Shown piece after piece: positions 22,291 through 31,364 of a stretch of 32,024 nt of DNA (the stretch's first letter is position 1; every line of letters begins with the position of its first letter). Made by a program: the position numbers and the translations under genes. Source of the stretch: Planctomycetota bacterium (GTDB lineage Bacteria > Planctomycetota > JAJSAM01); contig JAJSAM010000017.1 in the NCBI GenBank assembly GCA_024274785.1, forward strand, positions 1-32,024, given 5' to 3'. A model generated the notes under the pieces. The model made no database searches. It saw only the letters and a program-made list of their open reading frames with translations, and was not told where the DNA came from.

Positions 22291-24453
22291 ATGCTGAAGA
22301 TGCGGGTTGTGCTCCTGATTCTCGTCCTGGCCACTCTGTCTGGGATGACATCCGGGCAGGAGGCCGGGCGTCCCCGGGTCAACCGGGAGCAGATGTGGCC
22401 CGCCCCGACCGCAAGGGATTGGGCGAAACCGGTGTTGATCACGTTTCAGCGGACCTGGGAGGACGCTCTGGCGGTTTCCAGGGCCACCGGCAAGGCCATC
22501 CTGATCTGCATCAACATGGACGGGGAGATCGCCAGCGAGCACTACGCCGGGGTCCGCTACCGCCAGCCCGGGATCGCGAAGCTCTACGAGCCCTACGTGG
22601 CGGTCATTGCTTCCACCTATCGTCACAACCCGCGGGACTACGACGACCAGGGCCGGCGGATCATCTGCCCGCGCTTCGGGAGCGTCACCTGCGGCGAGCA
22701 CATCGCCATCGAGCCCATCCTCTACGATCTGTACATGGAGGGAGAGAGGGTCGCGCCGCGGCACATCATGATCGAACTCGATGGTGAAGAGACCTACGAC
22801 GTCTACTACGCGAACGATACGGCGTCGGTGTTCAAGGCCATCGAGGAAGGCATCACGAAGCGCGAGATCAAGCCCAGGAACATCGTCCGCGGCGACCGCT
22901 CCATCGTCGAGCGCGTGGCCAGCCCGGACATGGTGGATCGCCGGGCGGTGGAGGATGCCTACCAGAAAGGCAATCCGGACCTGCGCCGCAAGCTGCTCGA
23001 AGCGGCAAGGCAGCAGGGAGGCCGGGCCCCGCTCGACCTCTTGCGCCTGGCGGTGTTCGGCCTGGATGCCGACCTCGCGAAGCAGGCCCGGTCGGCTCTC
23101 GCGAAGTCGGATGCGGCCGGGGCGACCGATCTCGTCGCCGACGCGCTTCGCGTTCCCATGGAGAAGGCCGAGCGCGACGCCCTGATCGCGGCCCTCAACC
23201 GCCTCGGCGCGAACTCTCCCCGCGCCCGCTGGCTGGCCGTGGTGCACGAGGGCCTGGCTGGCGAGTCCGGTTCGATCGACCTCGACGCCTGGGGCAGGGC
23301 GAGCCGGGAATATGTGCCTCCGGCCATGGCGAAGGACATCACGGAACTCGAGGCGAAGCAGCGGGAGCGGGGTGGTACCTACTCGGCGAAACCGCTCGAC
23401 GCGCAGGCCAGCATCGAACTCGCCGAGGCTTCCCTGGCGCTGGCTCTGAAAGCCCGCAAGGACTTCGAGTACGGGATCCAGATGGCGAAGACGGTCGCGC
23501 GTCACATGTTCGAGGACGCCCGCATCGCCGCCGACCGCGCGGCGAAGCTCGACGCCACACCCTGGCGCGTCAACACCGTGCGGGCGCTCGCGGCGTACTA
23601 TCGCGGAGACACCGAAACCGCCTACCGCTTCGCCGCGGCCGCGGTGAAGGAGCTCCCCCCGGGCGAGCCGAGCTGGAACTCCATGGCGGTGCTCACGGTG
23701 TTTGGAGAAGGACGCTTCAAGGCCATCAAGAAGGCGGCGAAGGCGGGAGAAAAGTGGCCCCCGGAGTGGCTGACCGACCTCGAGGCGGCATACCGCGCCC
23801 TCCTTCACCACCCCCTCTCCACCGACGGCCAGGTCCTCTGGCACTACGACCTCCTCGAATGGCTCGGCGTGAAAGACCGCGCGCAGAAGGTCCTCGAGTC
23901 CGGGCTGCGGAAGTTCCCCCGGTCTCCGAAACTCCACCAGCGCCTGCGTCTCTCCATTCTCCGGACGAAGGGGGTGCGGGCGATGCAGGCCGCGTACGAG
24001 GATCTGATCGACGTCGACGAGCCCGACCCCAACCTCGTCTGGTACGCCGGCTACGCATCGATCGTGGCCGCGGATTTCTACCGGCGGCGGAGCTGGGAGG
24101 CTCCGGCCCAGGCGGCCTACGACCGCGCGATCGAACTCTACGATCGGGCGTCGGCCGCCGTCCCCGCCTGGAAAGTGGCGGCAGACCGGACCGTGGCGCT
24201 GGCCTTTGCCGGCAAGGCCCGCCTTTGCTACGAGCGCGGCGACGATGCCACGGCCACCGCGGACATCATCGCTTCCTTCGAGCGCTCTCCGGGCTCCGTG
24301 GGGACAAAGGACGACCTCGGCATCACCCCCGCGGCCACCGCACAGATGTTGATGGCCCGTCTCATCGAGAACAAGGAGGCCCGGCTCATCGCCGCACTCG
24401 AAACGGCCATCGGCAAGCTCGACCCGGCCCTGCTCGTCCCGAAAGAGGAGTGA
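22291..24453 (+). CDS. Secreted thioredoxin-fold and helical-repeat protein
   Basis: A 720-aa exported protein with a signal peptide of about 23 residues (ending SGQEA). Residues about 53-160 look like a thioredoxin fold of the kind that follows a WEDAL...ATGKAILI start. The redox CxxC position is occupied by MDGEIASEH, so it cannot act as a disulfide oxidoreductase in the usual way; two Cys are found further on (126, 134). The remaining 550 residues are helical and TPR-like, for example around EPSWNSMAVL and PAQAAYDRAIELYDRAS. I chose ATG 22291: GAGG lies eight bases upstream, the signal peptide starts there, and a promoter precedes it. It leads the MoxR/Bat operon, four bases before moxR. 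Confidence 0.8.
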   Translation: MLKMRVVLLILVLATLSGMTSGQEAGRPRVNREQMWPAPTARDWAKPVLITFQRTWEDALAVSRATGKAILICINMDGEIASEHYAGVRYRQPGIAKLYEPYVAVIASTYRHNPRDYDDQGRRIICPRFGSVTCGEHIAIEPILYDLYMEGERVAPRHIMIELDGEETYDVYYANDTASVFKAIEEGITKREIKPRNIVRGDRSIVERVASPDMVDRRAVEDAYQKGNPDLRRKLLEAARQQGGRAPLDLLRLAVFGLDADLAKQARSALAKSDAAGATDLVADALRVPMEKAERDALIAALNRLGANSPRARWLAVVHEGLAGESGSIDLDAWGRASREYVPPAMAKDITELEAKQRERGGTYSAKPLDAQASIELAEASLALALKARKDFEYGIQMAKTVARHMFEDARIAADRAAKLDATPWRVNTVRALAAYYRGDTETAYRFAAAAVKELPPGEPSWNSMAVLTVFGEGRFKAIKKAAKAGEKWPPEWLTDLEAAYRALLHHPLSTDGQVLWHYDLLEWLGVKDRAQKVLESGLRKFPRSPKLHQRLRLSILRTKGVRAMQAAYEDLIDVDEPDPNLVWYAGYASIVAADFYRRRSWEAPAQAAYDRAIELYDRASAAVPAWKVAADRTVALAFAGKARLCYERGDDATATADIIASFERSPGSVGTKDDLGITPAATAQMLMARLIENKEARLIAALETAIGKLDPALLVPKEE

Positions 24454-24457
24454 GCCG

Positions 24458-25447
24458 GTGAGCGACGTCAACGAAGTAGCCGCCCGCATCGAAAAGGACA
24501 GTGCGTTCCTCAAGGACATCTTCTCCGAAGTGGAGAACGTGATCGTGGGCCAGCGGGCGCTGATCCACGGGATGCTGATCGGCCTGCTCGCCGATGGCCA
24601 CGTCCTCATCGAAGGCGTGCCCGGACTCGCCAAGTCACTCGCCGTGCAGTCGCTCGCCCAATCGCTGGGGGGGACCTTCCGGCGGATCCAGTTCACGCCG
24701 GACCTCCTCCCGTCGGATCTCGTCGGCACCCAGGTCTACGATCCGAAGACGGGGGAGTGGTCCGTGCGGGAAGGCCCGCTGTTCGGCAACTTCCTGCTCG
24801 CGGACGAGATCAACCGCGCGCCGGCGAAGGTGCAGTCCGCGCTGCTCGAGGCGATGCAGGAGAGGCAGGTGACGCTGGCCGGGGAAACCCGCGCTCTCCC
24901 GGCTCCGTTCCTGGTCCTCGCCACCCAGAACCCCATCGAGCAGGAGGGGACCTACCCGCTGCCGGAGGCCCAGGTCGACCGCTTCATGTTGAAGGTCGTG
25001 GTCGGCTACCCGAGCAAGACCGAAGAGCGCACCATCGTCACCCGGGAGGCAACCACCGCAAAGCGACCGCCGGTGAAGGTCGTGGCCACCCGGGAACAGC
25101 TTTTCACGGCTCGCCGGACGCTCAATGACGTCTATGTCGACGAGAAGGTCCTCACCTACATCGTGGATCTCGTCTTCGCCACCCGTTTGACGAAGAGCGA
25201 TGAGCAGACCGAGCTGAAACCGTTGATCCTGTACGGCGTCTCTCCCCGGGGCACGGTGGCGCTGACCCAGGCCGCCCGGGCGCAGGCCTTCCTCGAGGGC
25301 CGGGCCTACGTTACTCCGCACGACATCAAGGCCGTCGCGATGGACGTGCTCCGGCACCGGGTGATCACCACCTATGAGGCGGAGGCGGAAGGGATCACCT
25401 CGGAACACGTGATCCAGAGCGTGCTCGATACGACCCCGGTGCCCTGA
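24458..25447 (+). CDS. MoxR-family AAA+ ATPase
   Basis: A 329-aa cytoplasmic chaperone-like ATPase. It shows Walker A GVPGLAKS (53-60; LAKS replaces the more common LGKT), Walker B FLLADE (112-117) followed by INRAPAKVQSALLEAMQE, sensor 1 in LATQNP (Asn158) with IEQEGTYPLPEAQVDRF after it, and the MoxR lid. Family members act with VWA proteins to mature or remodel partner complexes. The DUF58 and VWA genes directly downstream fit that. The start is GTG 24458, four bases after the previous stop. Confidence 0.95.
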   Translation: MSDVNEVAARIEKDSAFLKDIFSEVENVIVGQRALIHGMLIGLLADGHVLIEGVPGLAKSLAVQSLAQSLGGTFRRIQFTPDLLPSDLVGTQVYDPKTGEWSVREGPLFGNFLLADEINRAPAKVQSALLEAMQERQVTLAGETRALPAPFLVLATQNPIEQEGTYPLPEAQVDRFMLKVVVGYPSKTEERTIVTREATTAKRPPVKVVATREQLFTARRTLNDVYVDEKVLTYIVDLVFATRLTKSDEQTELKPLILYGVSPRGTVALTQAARAQAFLEGRAYVTPHDIKAVAMDVLRHRVITTYEAEAEGITSEHVIQSVLDTTPVP

Positions 25448-25453
25448 CCGTTC

Positions 25454-26392
25454 ATGGGTGCTTCGCAGCAGATCGATGAGCCGCAACGAGATCAGGAACT
25501 GGCGGAACTCCTGAAGGAAGTCCGGCGCATCGACGTGCAGGCGAGCCGCCTGGTGAACAACCTCATGGCCGGTGGCTACAGCTCCGTCTTTCGCGGCGCC
25601 GGGCTCGAGTTCGAAGGCGTCCGGGAGTACGAAGAAGGCGACGACCCGCGCTCGGTCGACTGGAACGTCACCGCCCGCGTCGGGCGCCCCTTCGTGAAAA
25701 CATTCAAGGATGAGCGCGAGCTGACCGTGCTCTTTCTCCTCGACCTTTCGCCCTCGATGGAGGGCGGCTTCGGCGCCTACTCCGCCAGACAGGCCGCGGC
25801 GCGTGTTTCGGCCTGTCTGGCGCTGGCGGCCAACCGCAACAACGACAAGGTGGGGCTGATCGCGTTCGGCCGGGAAGTCGAGAAATTCGTTCCGCCGCAA
25901 AAGGGCAGCGGGCATGTCCTGCGCATCGTCCGCGACTGCCTGGCGCTCCCCCCGAGCGGTGGCGAAACCCGCATCGAACCCGCCCTCGACTACGCCGCCC
26001 GCGTCGTCCGCCGCCGCGCCATCCTCTTTCTCATCTCCGACTTCCTGACGGACGGCTATCGCCGGGCCCTGGCTCTCTGCGCTCGCCGTCACGATGTGAT
26101 CGGGGTTCGCATTCTCCCGCCTGAACTCGCCGGGCCGCTCCGGAAGGGAGTGCTTCGTTTGCGCGATCCCGAGACCGGATACGAGCGCACCGTCAACTGG
26201 TCGAGCCGTCGCGAGCGGGAGGCCTACGAGGCTCGGGTCGCCACGTGGCGCGCGGAGACCGAACATGATCTGCGCCGCGCGGGAGTGGACCTCATGGACG
26301 TTCCCATCTCCATCGAACGCGATCCGGAGATGGTGGCCCGGCCGATCCTCGAGTTCTTCCGGATGCGCGAAGAGCGCGGGGCAAAACGATGA
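25454..26392 (+). CDS. DUF58 domain protein
   Basis: A 312-aa soluble protein with the DUF58 signature at residues 49-75 (GLEFEGVREYEEGDDPRSVDW) followed by the ARVGRP segment. A VWA-like fold follows whose metal site reads DLSPSM (97-102), with a later SDF in LFLISDFLTDG. It has no membrane helices. Together with MoxR it forms the standard MoxR-DUF58 pair. It starts six bases after moxR and overlaps the next gene as ATGA. Confidence 0.93.
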   Translation: MGASQQIDEPQRDQELAELLKEVRRIDVQASRLVNNLMAGGYSSVFRGAGLEFEGVREYEEGDDPRSVDWNVTARVGRPFVKTFKDERELTVLFLLDLSPSMEGGFGAYSARQAAARVSACLALAANRNNDKVGLIAFGREVEKFVPPQKGSGHVLRIVRDCLALPPSGGETRIEPALDYAARVVRRRAILFLISDFLTDGYRRALALCARRHDVIGVRILPPELAGPLRKGVLRLRDPETGYERTVNWSSRREREAYEARVATWRAETEHDLRRAGVDLMDVPISIERDPEMVARPILEFFRMREERGAKR

Positions 26393-27288
26393 GACGGGCC
26401 GCGGCGCTCCTCGTCTTGTTGCTCGCCCCGGCCTCCTGCGGCGATCGCTCCCCGATCCCGGCCGAATACCTGATGATCCGGTTCGAGACGCCGACGCCCG
26501 CGATCACCCTCGGCGAGGGCTTCCCGGTCACCGTCCGGCGCATCTGGAGCAAGGACCTCCGTCCGTCCGACTTCACCGATCGGGACCTCGAGCCGCTCCG
26601 GGTACGTCTGCTCGATACCACGCGCCGCGAGAACGACACACATGTCGAGGAGACGCGCGGGTACCTCGCCTATGCGTTCACCCCGGGGGAGCTGACGGTC
26701 TCCGCTCCACGCCTGGTCGGGACGCCGGTCCTCGGAGGCGCGAAGCTCGCGGTTGCGGGTAATCGCTTCGCCCTCGACGTGAAAGGCACGATCGACCCGG
26801 AAACGCCCGGGGATGCCGAACTGCCCGGAGAGGTCATTGCGCCGACGCGGATCTGGTGGCGCGTGCTGCTCGGCTTCCTGCTCGTGGCCGCCGCGGCGCT
26901 CCGGGCCCGGGCGCGCCGGCGGGCGCCCCCGGTCGAAGATGCGGTTCCGCCTCCCGTTTCTCTGCCCATCGAGGACGGGGCGCTGGCCGAACTCGAGCGG
27001 TTGCGGCAGACCCGGCCGGCGGGGAACATCGAGGTCCAGAAGCTCTACCGGGAGTGCACCGGCATTCTCCGGACCTACCTCGGGAGACGTTTTTCGCTCG
27101 ACACCGGCGGGCGAACTACAGAGGAACTGATCGCCCTCGAGCCCCTCCATCCGCACCGCGCCCGACTTCGCGAGGTTCTCGGCCACTGCGATCTCGTCAA
27201 ATTCGCGAAGCACGCGCCGACGGCCGGCGAGCGGGAGATCCTCTTCGGTTCCGCAGAAAAGCTCGTGCGCGAAACGAGCGCGTCGTGA
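26389..27288 (+). CDS. DUF4381-like membrane protein of the Bat operon
   Basis: A 299-aa protein with an N-terminal signal (hydrophobic run ending ASC, Cys17, possibly lipidated although Pro at -3 is unusual). An extracytoplasmic beta domain covers about 25-145, one transmembrane helix lies at about 153-173, and a cytoplasmic helical domain of 120 residues follows (LYRECTGILRTYLGRRF). This layout and place between DUF58 and BatA match the DUF4381/BatG-like member of Bat operons. It overlaps both neighbours (ATGA upstream, GTGA downstream). Confidence 0.72.
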   Translation: MRRAAALLVLLLAPASCGDRSPIPAEYLMIRFETPTPAITLGEGFPVTVRRIWSKDLRPSDFTDRDLEPLRVRLLDTTRRENDTHVEETRGYLAYAFTPGELTVSAPRLVGTPVLGGAKLAVAGNRFALDVKGTIDPETPGDAELPGEVIAPTRIWWRVLLGFLLVAAAALRARARRRAPPVEDAVPPPVSLPIEDGALAELERLRQTRPAGNIEVQKLYRECTGILRTYLGRRFSLDTGGRTTEELIALEPLHPHRARLREVLGHCDLVKFAKHAPTAGEREILFGSAEKLVRETSAS

Positions 27289-28271
27289 GTCTCCTCTCGG
27301 GCACCCACCTGCTCTCCCCGTGGCTGTTCGTGCTCGTTCTCCTGATTCCCGCCGCACTGCTGCTTCGCCGCCGCCGCGGCGAACCACCGGTGACGTTCGG
27401 CCCCGGTCGCTTCCTGGTCGACCTCCCTCGCGGCGTCGTCTCCCGGCTGCTGTTCCTCCCGCGGCTCCTCTTCGTCCTCGGCCTCCTGCTCCTCGTTGCC
27501 GCATTGGCCCGACCGGTTACGAAGGTTCTCGTTCCAGAGAGCACCGAGGGCATCGACATCATGCTCTGCCTCGACCTCTCCTCCTCCATGGCGGCAAATG
27601 ACCTGGATCCCGGGCGCACCCGGCTGGATCTGGCGAAAGAGGCCGCGAGCCGGTTCGTCGCCGGCCGGGAGAACGACCGCATCGGCCTCGTCACCTTCGC
27701 GCGCTACCCGGACCTCCGCTGTCCGCTGACCCTGGATCACGAAGCCCTTTCCACGATCATCTCCGGCGTGGAACTCGTCCTGCGCGAAGGCCCCGAGGAC
27801 GCCACCGGCATCGGCGCGGCGGTGACCCGCGCGGCGCAGGTTCTTTCCGGTGCGGAAGAGCGCTCCCGGGTCGTGATCCTGCTCACCGACGGCGAGGAGA
27901 ACGTCGCCACGGCAAAGGACCGGAGCGAGATCGCGCCGCTCCATGCGGGGCAACTCTGCCGGCAGGCCGGCGTGCGCGTCTACATCATCGCCGCGGGCCT
28001 CGGGAGCACGGACGACCAGGGCGAATGGGTGCCGGCGGATACCAGTGCGGTGGAGGAACTCGCGGCGCGAACCGGCGGCCGGTTTTTCACCGCGCGCGAT
28101 GCCGAAGCCGTGGCCGGCGTCTATGCCGGGATCGACCAGCTCGAGACGAGGGAGCTCGACGAACCGCGCACCGAGGTTCGCGAGCGCTTCCTGCCGCTGC
28201 TGTTTGCCGCGCTGGCGCTGCTGCTGATCGGGCGCATCACCGACGGGCGGCTGCCCCTGGTGCTGCCATGA
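27285..28271 (+). CDS. batA: VWA-domain inner-membrane protein BatA
   Basis: A 328-aa membrane protein with helices at about 11-27, 56-74 and near the C-terminus (about 308-322). A von Willebrand factor A domain lies between the second and third helices. The metal-ion site is complete: DLSSS (97-101), a Thr in the DATGIG loop (Thr174) and TDGEEN (Asp202). GTG 27285 overlaps the previous stop by four bases, and the gene ends in an ATGA overlap with batB. In studied bacteria Bat proteins contribute to envelope stress or oxygen tolerance; the exact role here is not known. Confidence 0.93.
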   Translation: MSLLSGTHLLSPWLFVLVLLIPAALLLRRRRGEPPVTFGPGRFLVDLPRGVVSRLLFLPRLLFVLGLLLLVAALARPVTKVLVPESTEGIDIMLCLDLSSSMAANDLDPGRTRLDLAKEAASRFVAGRENDRIGLVTFARYPDLRCPLTLDHEALSTIISGVELVLREGPEDATGIGAAVTRAAQVLSGAEERSRVVILLTDGEENVATAKDRSEIAPLHAGQLCRQAGVRVYIIAAGLGSTDDQGEWVPADTSAVEELAARTGGRFFTARDAEAVAGVYAGIDQLETRELDEPRTEVRERFLPLLFAALALLLIGRITDGRLPLVLP

Positions 28272-29272
28272 GCCTGCTCGATCAATTTGTCCGCCCCGAC
28301 CTGGCGCCGTTGCTGCTCATCGTGCCGCTGGCCGGATTGCTGTTGGCCGTCATCGACCGATGGCGACGGCGACGGGTGCGCCTGACGCTCGGCCCCAGGG
28401 CCGCCCTGCTGATCCCCGGCTTCAGTCGCGCCCGGCGTCGGACCGGCCGATTCCTCTTCCTCGGGGCGATCTGCCTCCTGGTCATCGCCGCGATGCAGCC
28501 GAGGTGGGGGAGCGGCGCCGGGACGATCGCGCCGCGGGGCGCCGACATCGTCATCTGTCTCGATGTCTCCCGCTCCATGCTCGCCCGGGACGTCGCGCCG
28601 AGCCGCCTCTTGCGGGCGAAGCGTGAGATCCGCGCACTGGCCGGCCGGGCCAGGGGCGATCGACTCGGCCTGGTGGTCTTCGCCGGTGAGGCCCGGCTCC
28701 TGGTTCCCCTGACGAAGGATCGCCGTGCGTTCGTGGAACTGGCCGACCAGGCCGATCCGCTCATCGTCCCCCGGGGAGGAACCGACCTCGGCGCCGCCCT
28801 GCTGACGGCGCTCTCGGCATTCTCGGGGAAGTCCGGCGGGGCGCGGACGATCGTCTTACTGACGGACGGCGACGACCTCGAAGGTCGCGGTCTCTCGGTG
28901 GCGAAGACCTGCGGCGAACGCGGCATCCCCGTACACGCCGTCGGGTTCGGCTCGGCTCGCGGCGCCAGGATCCCGGTAACCGAAGCAGGGCGCGAAGTGT
29001 TCATCACCGATCCGGCCGGCAACGAGGTCGTGTCGGCGCTCGATGACCCGGGGCTGCGCCGCATTGCCGACTCGACCGGAGGGAAGTTCACGGTGGTGGC
29101 GGATGCGAGGCCGACCCTCCTCGAACTCTACGAAGACCACATCACGCCGCTGGTCCGCCGGACGTTCCTGGCAGCGGAACGTCGGGAACGCGAGAATCGA
29201 TTCCAGTGGCCGCTTCTCCTGGCATTCGTGTTGCTCCTTTCGGACCTGGTGCTTTGCGCAAAGCGATCCTGA
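28268..29272 (+). CDS. batB: VWA-domain inner-membrane protein BatB
   Basis: A 334-aa paralogue of the preceding protein. Helices lie at about 13-30, 61-77 and 313-330. The VWA metal-ion site reads DVSRS (99-103), GGTD (Thr172) and TDGDD (Asp200). The start is ATG 28268, overlapping the batA stop (ATGA). The protein is basic after its first helix (RWRRRR), consistent with an inside-positive topology. It probably forms a hetero-complex with BatA at the membrane, as inferred for other Bat operons. Confidence 0.93.
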   Translation: MSLLDQFVRPDLAPLLLIVPLAGLLLAVIDRWRRRRVRLTLGPRAALLIPGFSRARRRTGRFLFLGAICLLVIAAMQPRWGSGAGTIAPRGADIVICLDVSRSMLARDVAPSRLLRAKREIRALAGRARGDRLGLVVFAGEARLLVPLTKDRRAFVELADQADPLIVPRGGTDLGAALLTALSAFSGKSGGARTIVLLTDGDDLEGRGLSVAKTCGERGIPVHAVGFGSARGARIPVTEAGREVFITDPAGNEVVSALDDPGLRRIADSTGGKFTVVADARPTLLELYEDHITPLVRRTFLAAERRERENRFQWPLLLAFVLLLSDLVLCAKRS

Positions 29273-29979
29273 TTCTCGGCTTTCTGGTCCTGGCCGTCCT
29301 CGCGCTTCGTGAGGGTAGCGAGGGCGTGGCGTACTACCAGGGCGGGCAATTCAAGGCGGCGCACGCGGCGTTCGTTTCCGAGTGCGAGGCGGCCGGAGAG
29401 GACGCCGGCGCCGAACTGAAGTTCAACCGGGCGCTCGCGGCGATGCGGATCGAAGACCTTTCGGATGCCGAGGGCTCGGCCCGGCAAGCCGCCGCGGCGG
29501 ATCCGGAGTTCCGGGAGCGCGCGGACTTCCTGCTCGGCAACGTGGCCTTCGCGCGGTGCGTGATGGCCACGCGGCAGGCCGCTACGGTGGAGGCCGAGCC
29601 GTTCGCATTCGAGATCGCCATCCGCTACGGCGAGAAGGCGCGGGATCTCTGGACCCGGGCCGCGATGAGCCGTTCGGACTGGCCCGGGGCTCGCCGCAAC
29701 GTGGAGCGCGTGCGGTTGCTGCTCGATAGTCTCCGCGGCCGGAAGGCAGACGCCGAACGGAGGAAAGCCCCACGTTCCGAGCCGACGCCGAAACCGCTTC
29801 CGAATCCGGGGAGCGCCGGACCCGAGCCGGAGCCACCTCCGGACGGCCGGATCGATGAACTCTCTCCCGGCGAGGTCCGCGCCCTGTTCGAGCGGCTGGC
29901 GAAGAAGGAGCGGGAAAAGCGCACCGTGCGGGAAGCCCATCGCCGGCAACGCATGGCCGGGGTCGAGAGGGACTGGTGA
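29254..29979 (+). CDS. Membrane-anchored repeat protein, BatC-like
   Basis: A 241-aa protein from the TTG at 29254, which gives an N-terminal membrane helix or signal (AILILGFLVLAVLAL). Helical TPR-like segments follow (YYQGGQFKAAHAAF, ELKFNRALAAMRI), then a Pro/Glu-rich linker near 165-195, and a basic helical tail with REKRTVREAHRRQRM. GTG 29206 is an alternative start but would overlap batB by 67 bases and put a Pro/Gly-rich tail before the signal. With TTG the overlap is 19 bases. It is coupled to the next gene by GTGA. The position and TPR-like content fit BatC, but sequence similarity is weak. Confidence 0.72.
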   Translation: MRKAILILGFLVLAVLALREGSEGVAYYQGGQFKAAHAAFVSECEAAGEDAGAELKFNRALAAMRIEDLSDAEGSARQAAAADPEFRERADFLLGNVAFARCVMATRQAATVEAEPFAFEIAIRYGEKARDLWTRAAMSRSDWPGARRNVERVRLLLDSLRGRKADAERRKAPRSEPTPKPLPNPGSAGPEPEPPPDGRIDELSPGEVRALFERLAKKEREKRTVREAHRRQRMAGVERDW

Positions 29980-31361
29980 AGCGCACCGCAATCCTCCTCC
30001 CGATCCTGCTGGCCCTCACCGCACCGGCCCGGGGTGCGGAGTTGATCGCCGGGGAGCGCGTGTTCCTCGAGGTGGCGGCCGAGCCCGCGGTGATCTACCT
30101 CCAGCAGCCGTTTCGAGTGATTCTGCGCGTCGGCATCGAGCGCGAGTTCGCCGAGACGAATCTGGTGTCGCTTTTCAACCGGCGGATGGATCTGCAACTG
30201 CACGTACGGGCCCCCTGGCTCCTCGAATTGCCGGAGACGGAGCGCCTCCCGGAGGTGGGGCGGGAAGCGAAACGGCTCAGCCTGGCCATCAATGACGACG
30301 TGGTCGAAGCCGTCCGGGCCGCTGACCGGGAGGTCGATGGCCGCGCATTCACGGTGGTCGAGATCGAGCGACGGTATCGCGCGGTTGCGCCGGGCGAGGT
30401 CCGGCTGTCCGCACCGACGCTTCGGTTTGCCTGGGCGACGGAGTTCGTCCGGGATTTCATCAGCGGGAAGCGCCCGAAGGACCGGCGGGACCTCCTGGTG
30501 ACCGGCGAGCCGTTCGTGTTGACGATCCGCCCGCTCCCGGAGGAGGGCCGTCCCGCGAGCTTCACCGGAGCGGTGGGCAGGTTCAGGATGCGCGCCGCGG
30601 TGGAGGTTCGGGAGGCCGCGGTCGAGGATGTGGTGAAACTCACGCTGGTCATCGAGGGAGAGGGCAACCTCGCGACCTTCGACACCCCGGACCTCGGGGA
30701 AATCGAGGGCTTTCACGTCCTCGGCGCAATCGATGACCACGCCGCCGGCCGTCGCACCGTGGTCTATGACCTGGTGGTGCTGGACGGAGCCGTTGACGGG
30801 ATCCCGGCGATCGCCCTCCCCTTCTTCGATCCGGGGCCGCCGGCGGGCTATCGGGTGGCACGGACCGCGCCGATCCCACTCGAACTCGCTCCGATCGCCG
30901 AAACGCCCCCCCCGGACGCCATGCCCGCTCCGCAGGATGACGGTCCCACGGCCTTTCAGATCCTGGCCATGCTGTGGGCGCTGGTGATGATCACCATCGG
31001 CATCGCCGCGGTCCTTCGGCGCCGGATACGAGCGCGCCGCCGGGTCGATCCGGAAGACCTCCGGGCCCGGCAGGCCGCCGAGGTCTATCGCGGCCAGATG
31101 GCGTCACCGAACCCCGACCTCGCCGCCGCGTTCACCGGGTACCTGGCCTCGCGCCTGCGATGCGCCCCCGCTCAGGTGATCTCCTCGGAACTCGCGGCCC
31201 GATTGATGGCTGCGGGGATTTCCGAGGATCCCGCCACGAGGACCTCAGCGCTGGTAGAATCGCTGGTCGCCATGAACTATGGCGGCACTCTATCCGCCGA
31301 GGACGCCGCGGCTTCAGCCACTCGTATGGTCGAGGAACTGGAGCCCCAATTCACGGAGTAG
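29976..31361 (+). CDS. batD: BatD-like oxygen-tolerance family protein
   Basis: A 461-aa exported membrane protein with a Sec signal (about 1-20, ending ARGA). A large periplasmic beta-rich part spans about 22-315, with the typical start ELIAGERVFLEVAAEPAVIY and repeated immunoglobulin-like strands. One membrane helix lies at about 328-346, followed by a basic stop-transfer (RRRIRARRR) and a cytoplasmic helical tail. This is the layout of BatD. GTG 29976 overlaps the previous stop. It is the last of the Bat-type genes and lies three bases before the DinB-family gene. Confidence 0.85.
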   Translation: MKRTAILLPILLALTAPARGAELIAGERVFLEVAAEPAVIYLQQPFRVILRVGIEREFAETNLVSLFNRRMDLQLHVRAPWLLELPETERLPEVGREAKRLSLAINDDVVEAVRAADREVDGRAFTVVEIERRYRAVAPGEVRLSAPTLRFAWATEFVRDFISGKRPKDRRDLLVTGEPFVLTIRPLPEEGRPASFTGAVGRFRMRAAVEVREAAVEDVVKLTLVIEGEGNLATFDTPDLGEIEGFHVLGAIDDHAAGRRTVVYDLVVLDGAVDGIPAIALPFFDPGPPAGYRVARTAPIPLELAPIAETPPPDAMPAPQDDGPTAFQILAMLWALVMITIGIAAVLRRRIRARRRVDPEDLRARQAAEVYRGQMASPNPDLAAAFTGYLASRLRCAPAQVISSELAARLMAAGISEDPATRTSALVESLVAMNYGGTLSAEDAAASATRMVEELEPQFTE

Positions 31362-31364
31362 CGC

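Noticed and set aside
21787..24729. A 980-codon open frame on the minus strand
   Set aside because: It is mostly the shadow of the plus-strand thioredoxin-fold and moxR genes, rich in Arg, Gly, His and Pro with no domains. Only its last 60-odd residues resemble a real family (AAA_14 fragment).
24635..26266. A 543-codon open frame on the minus strand opposite moxR and DUF58
   Set aside because: The plus-strand products have complete motifs and ribosome sites; the minus-strand translation has shadow-like composition and no domain.
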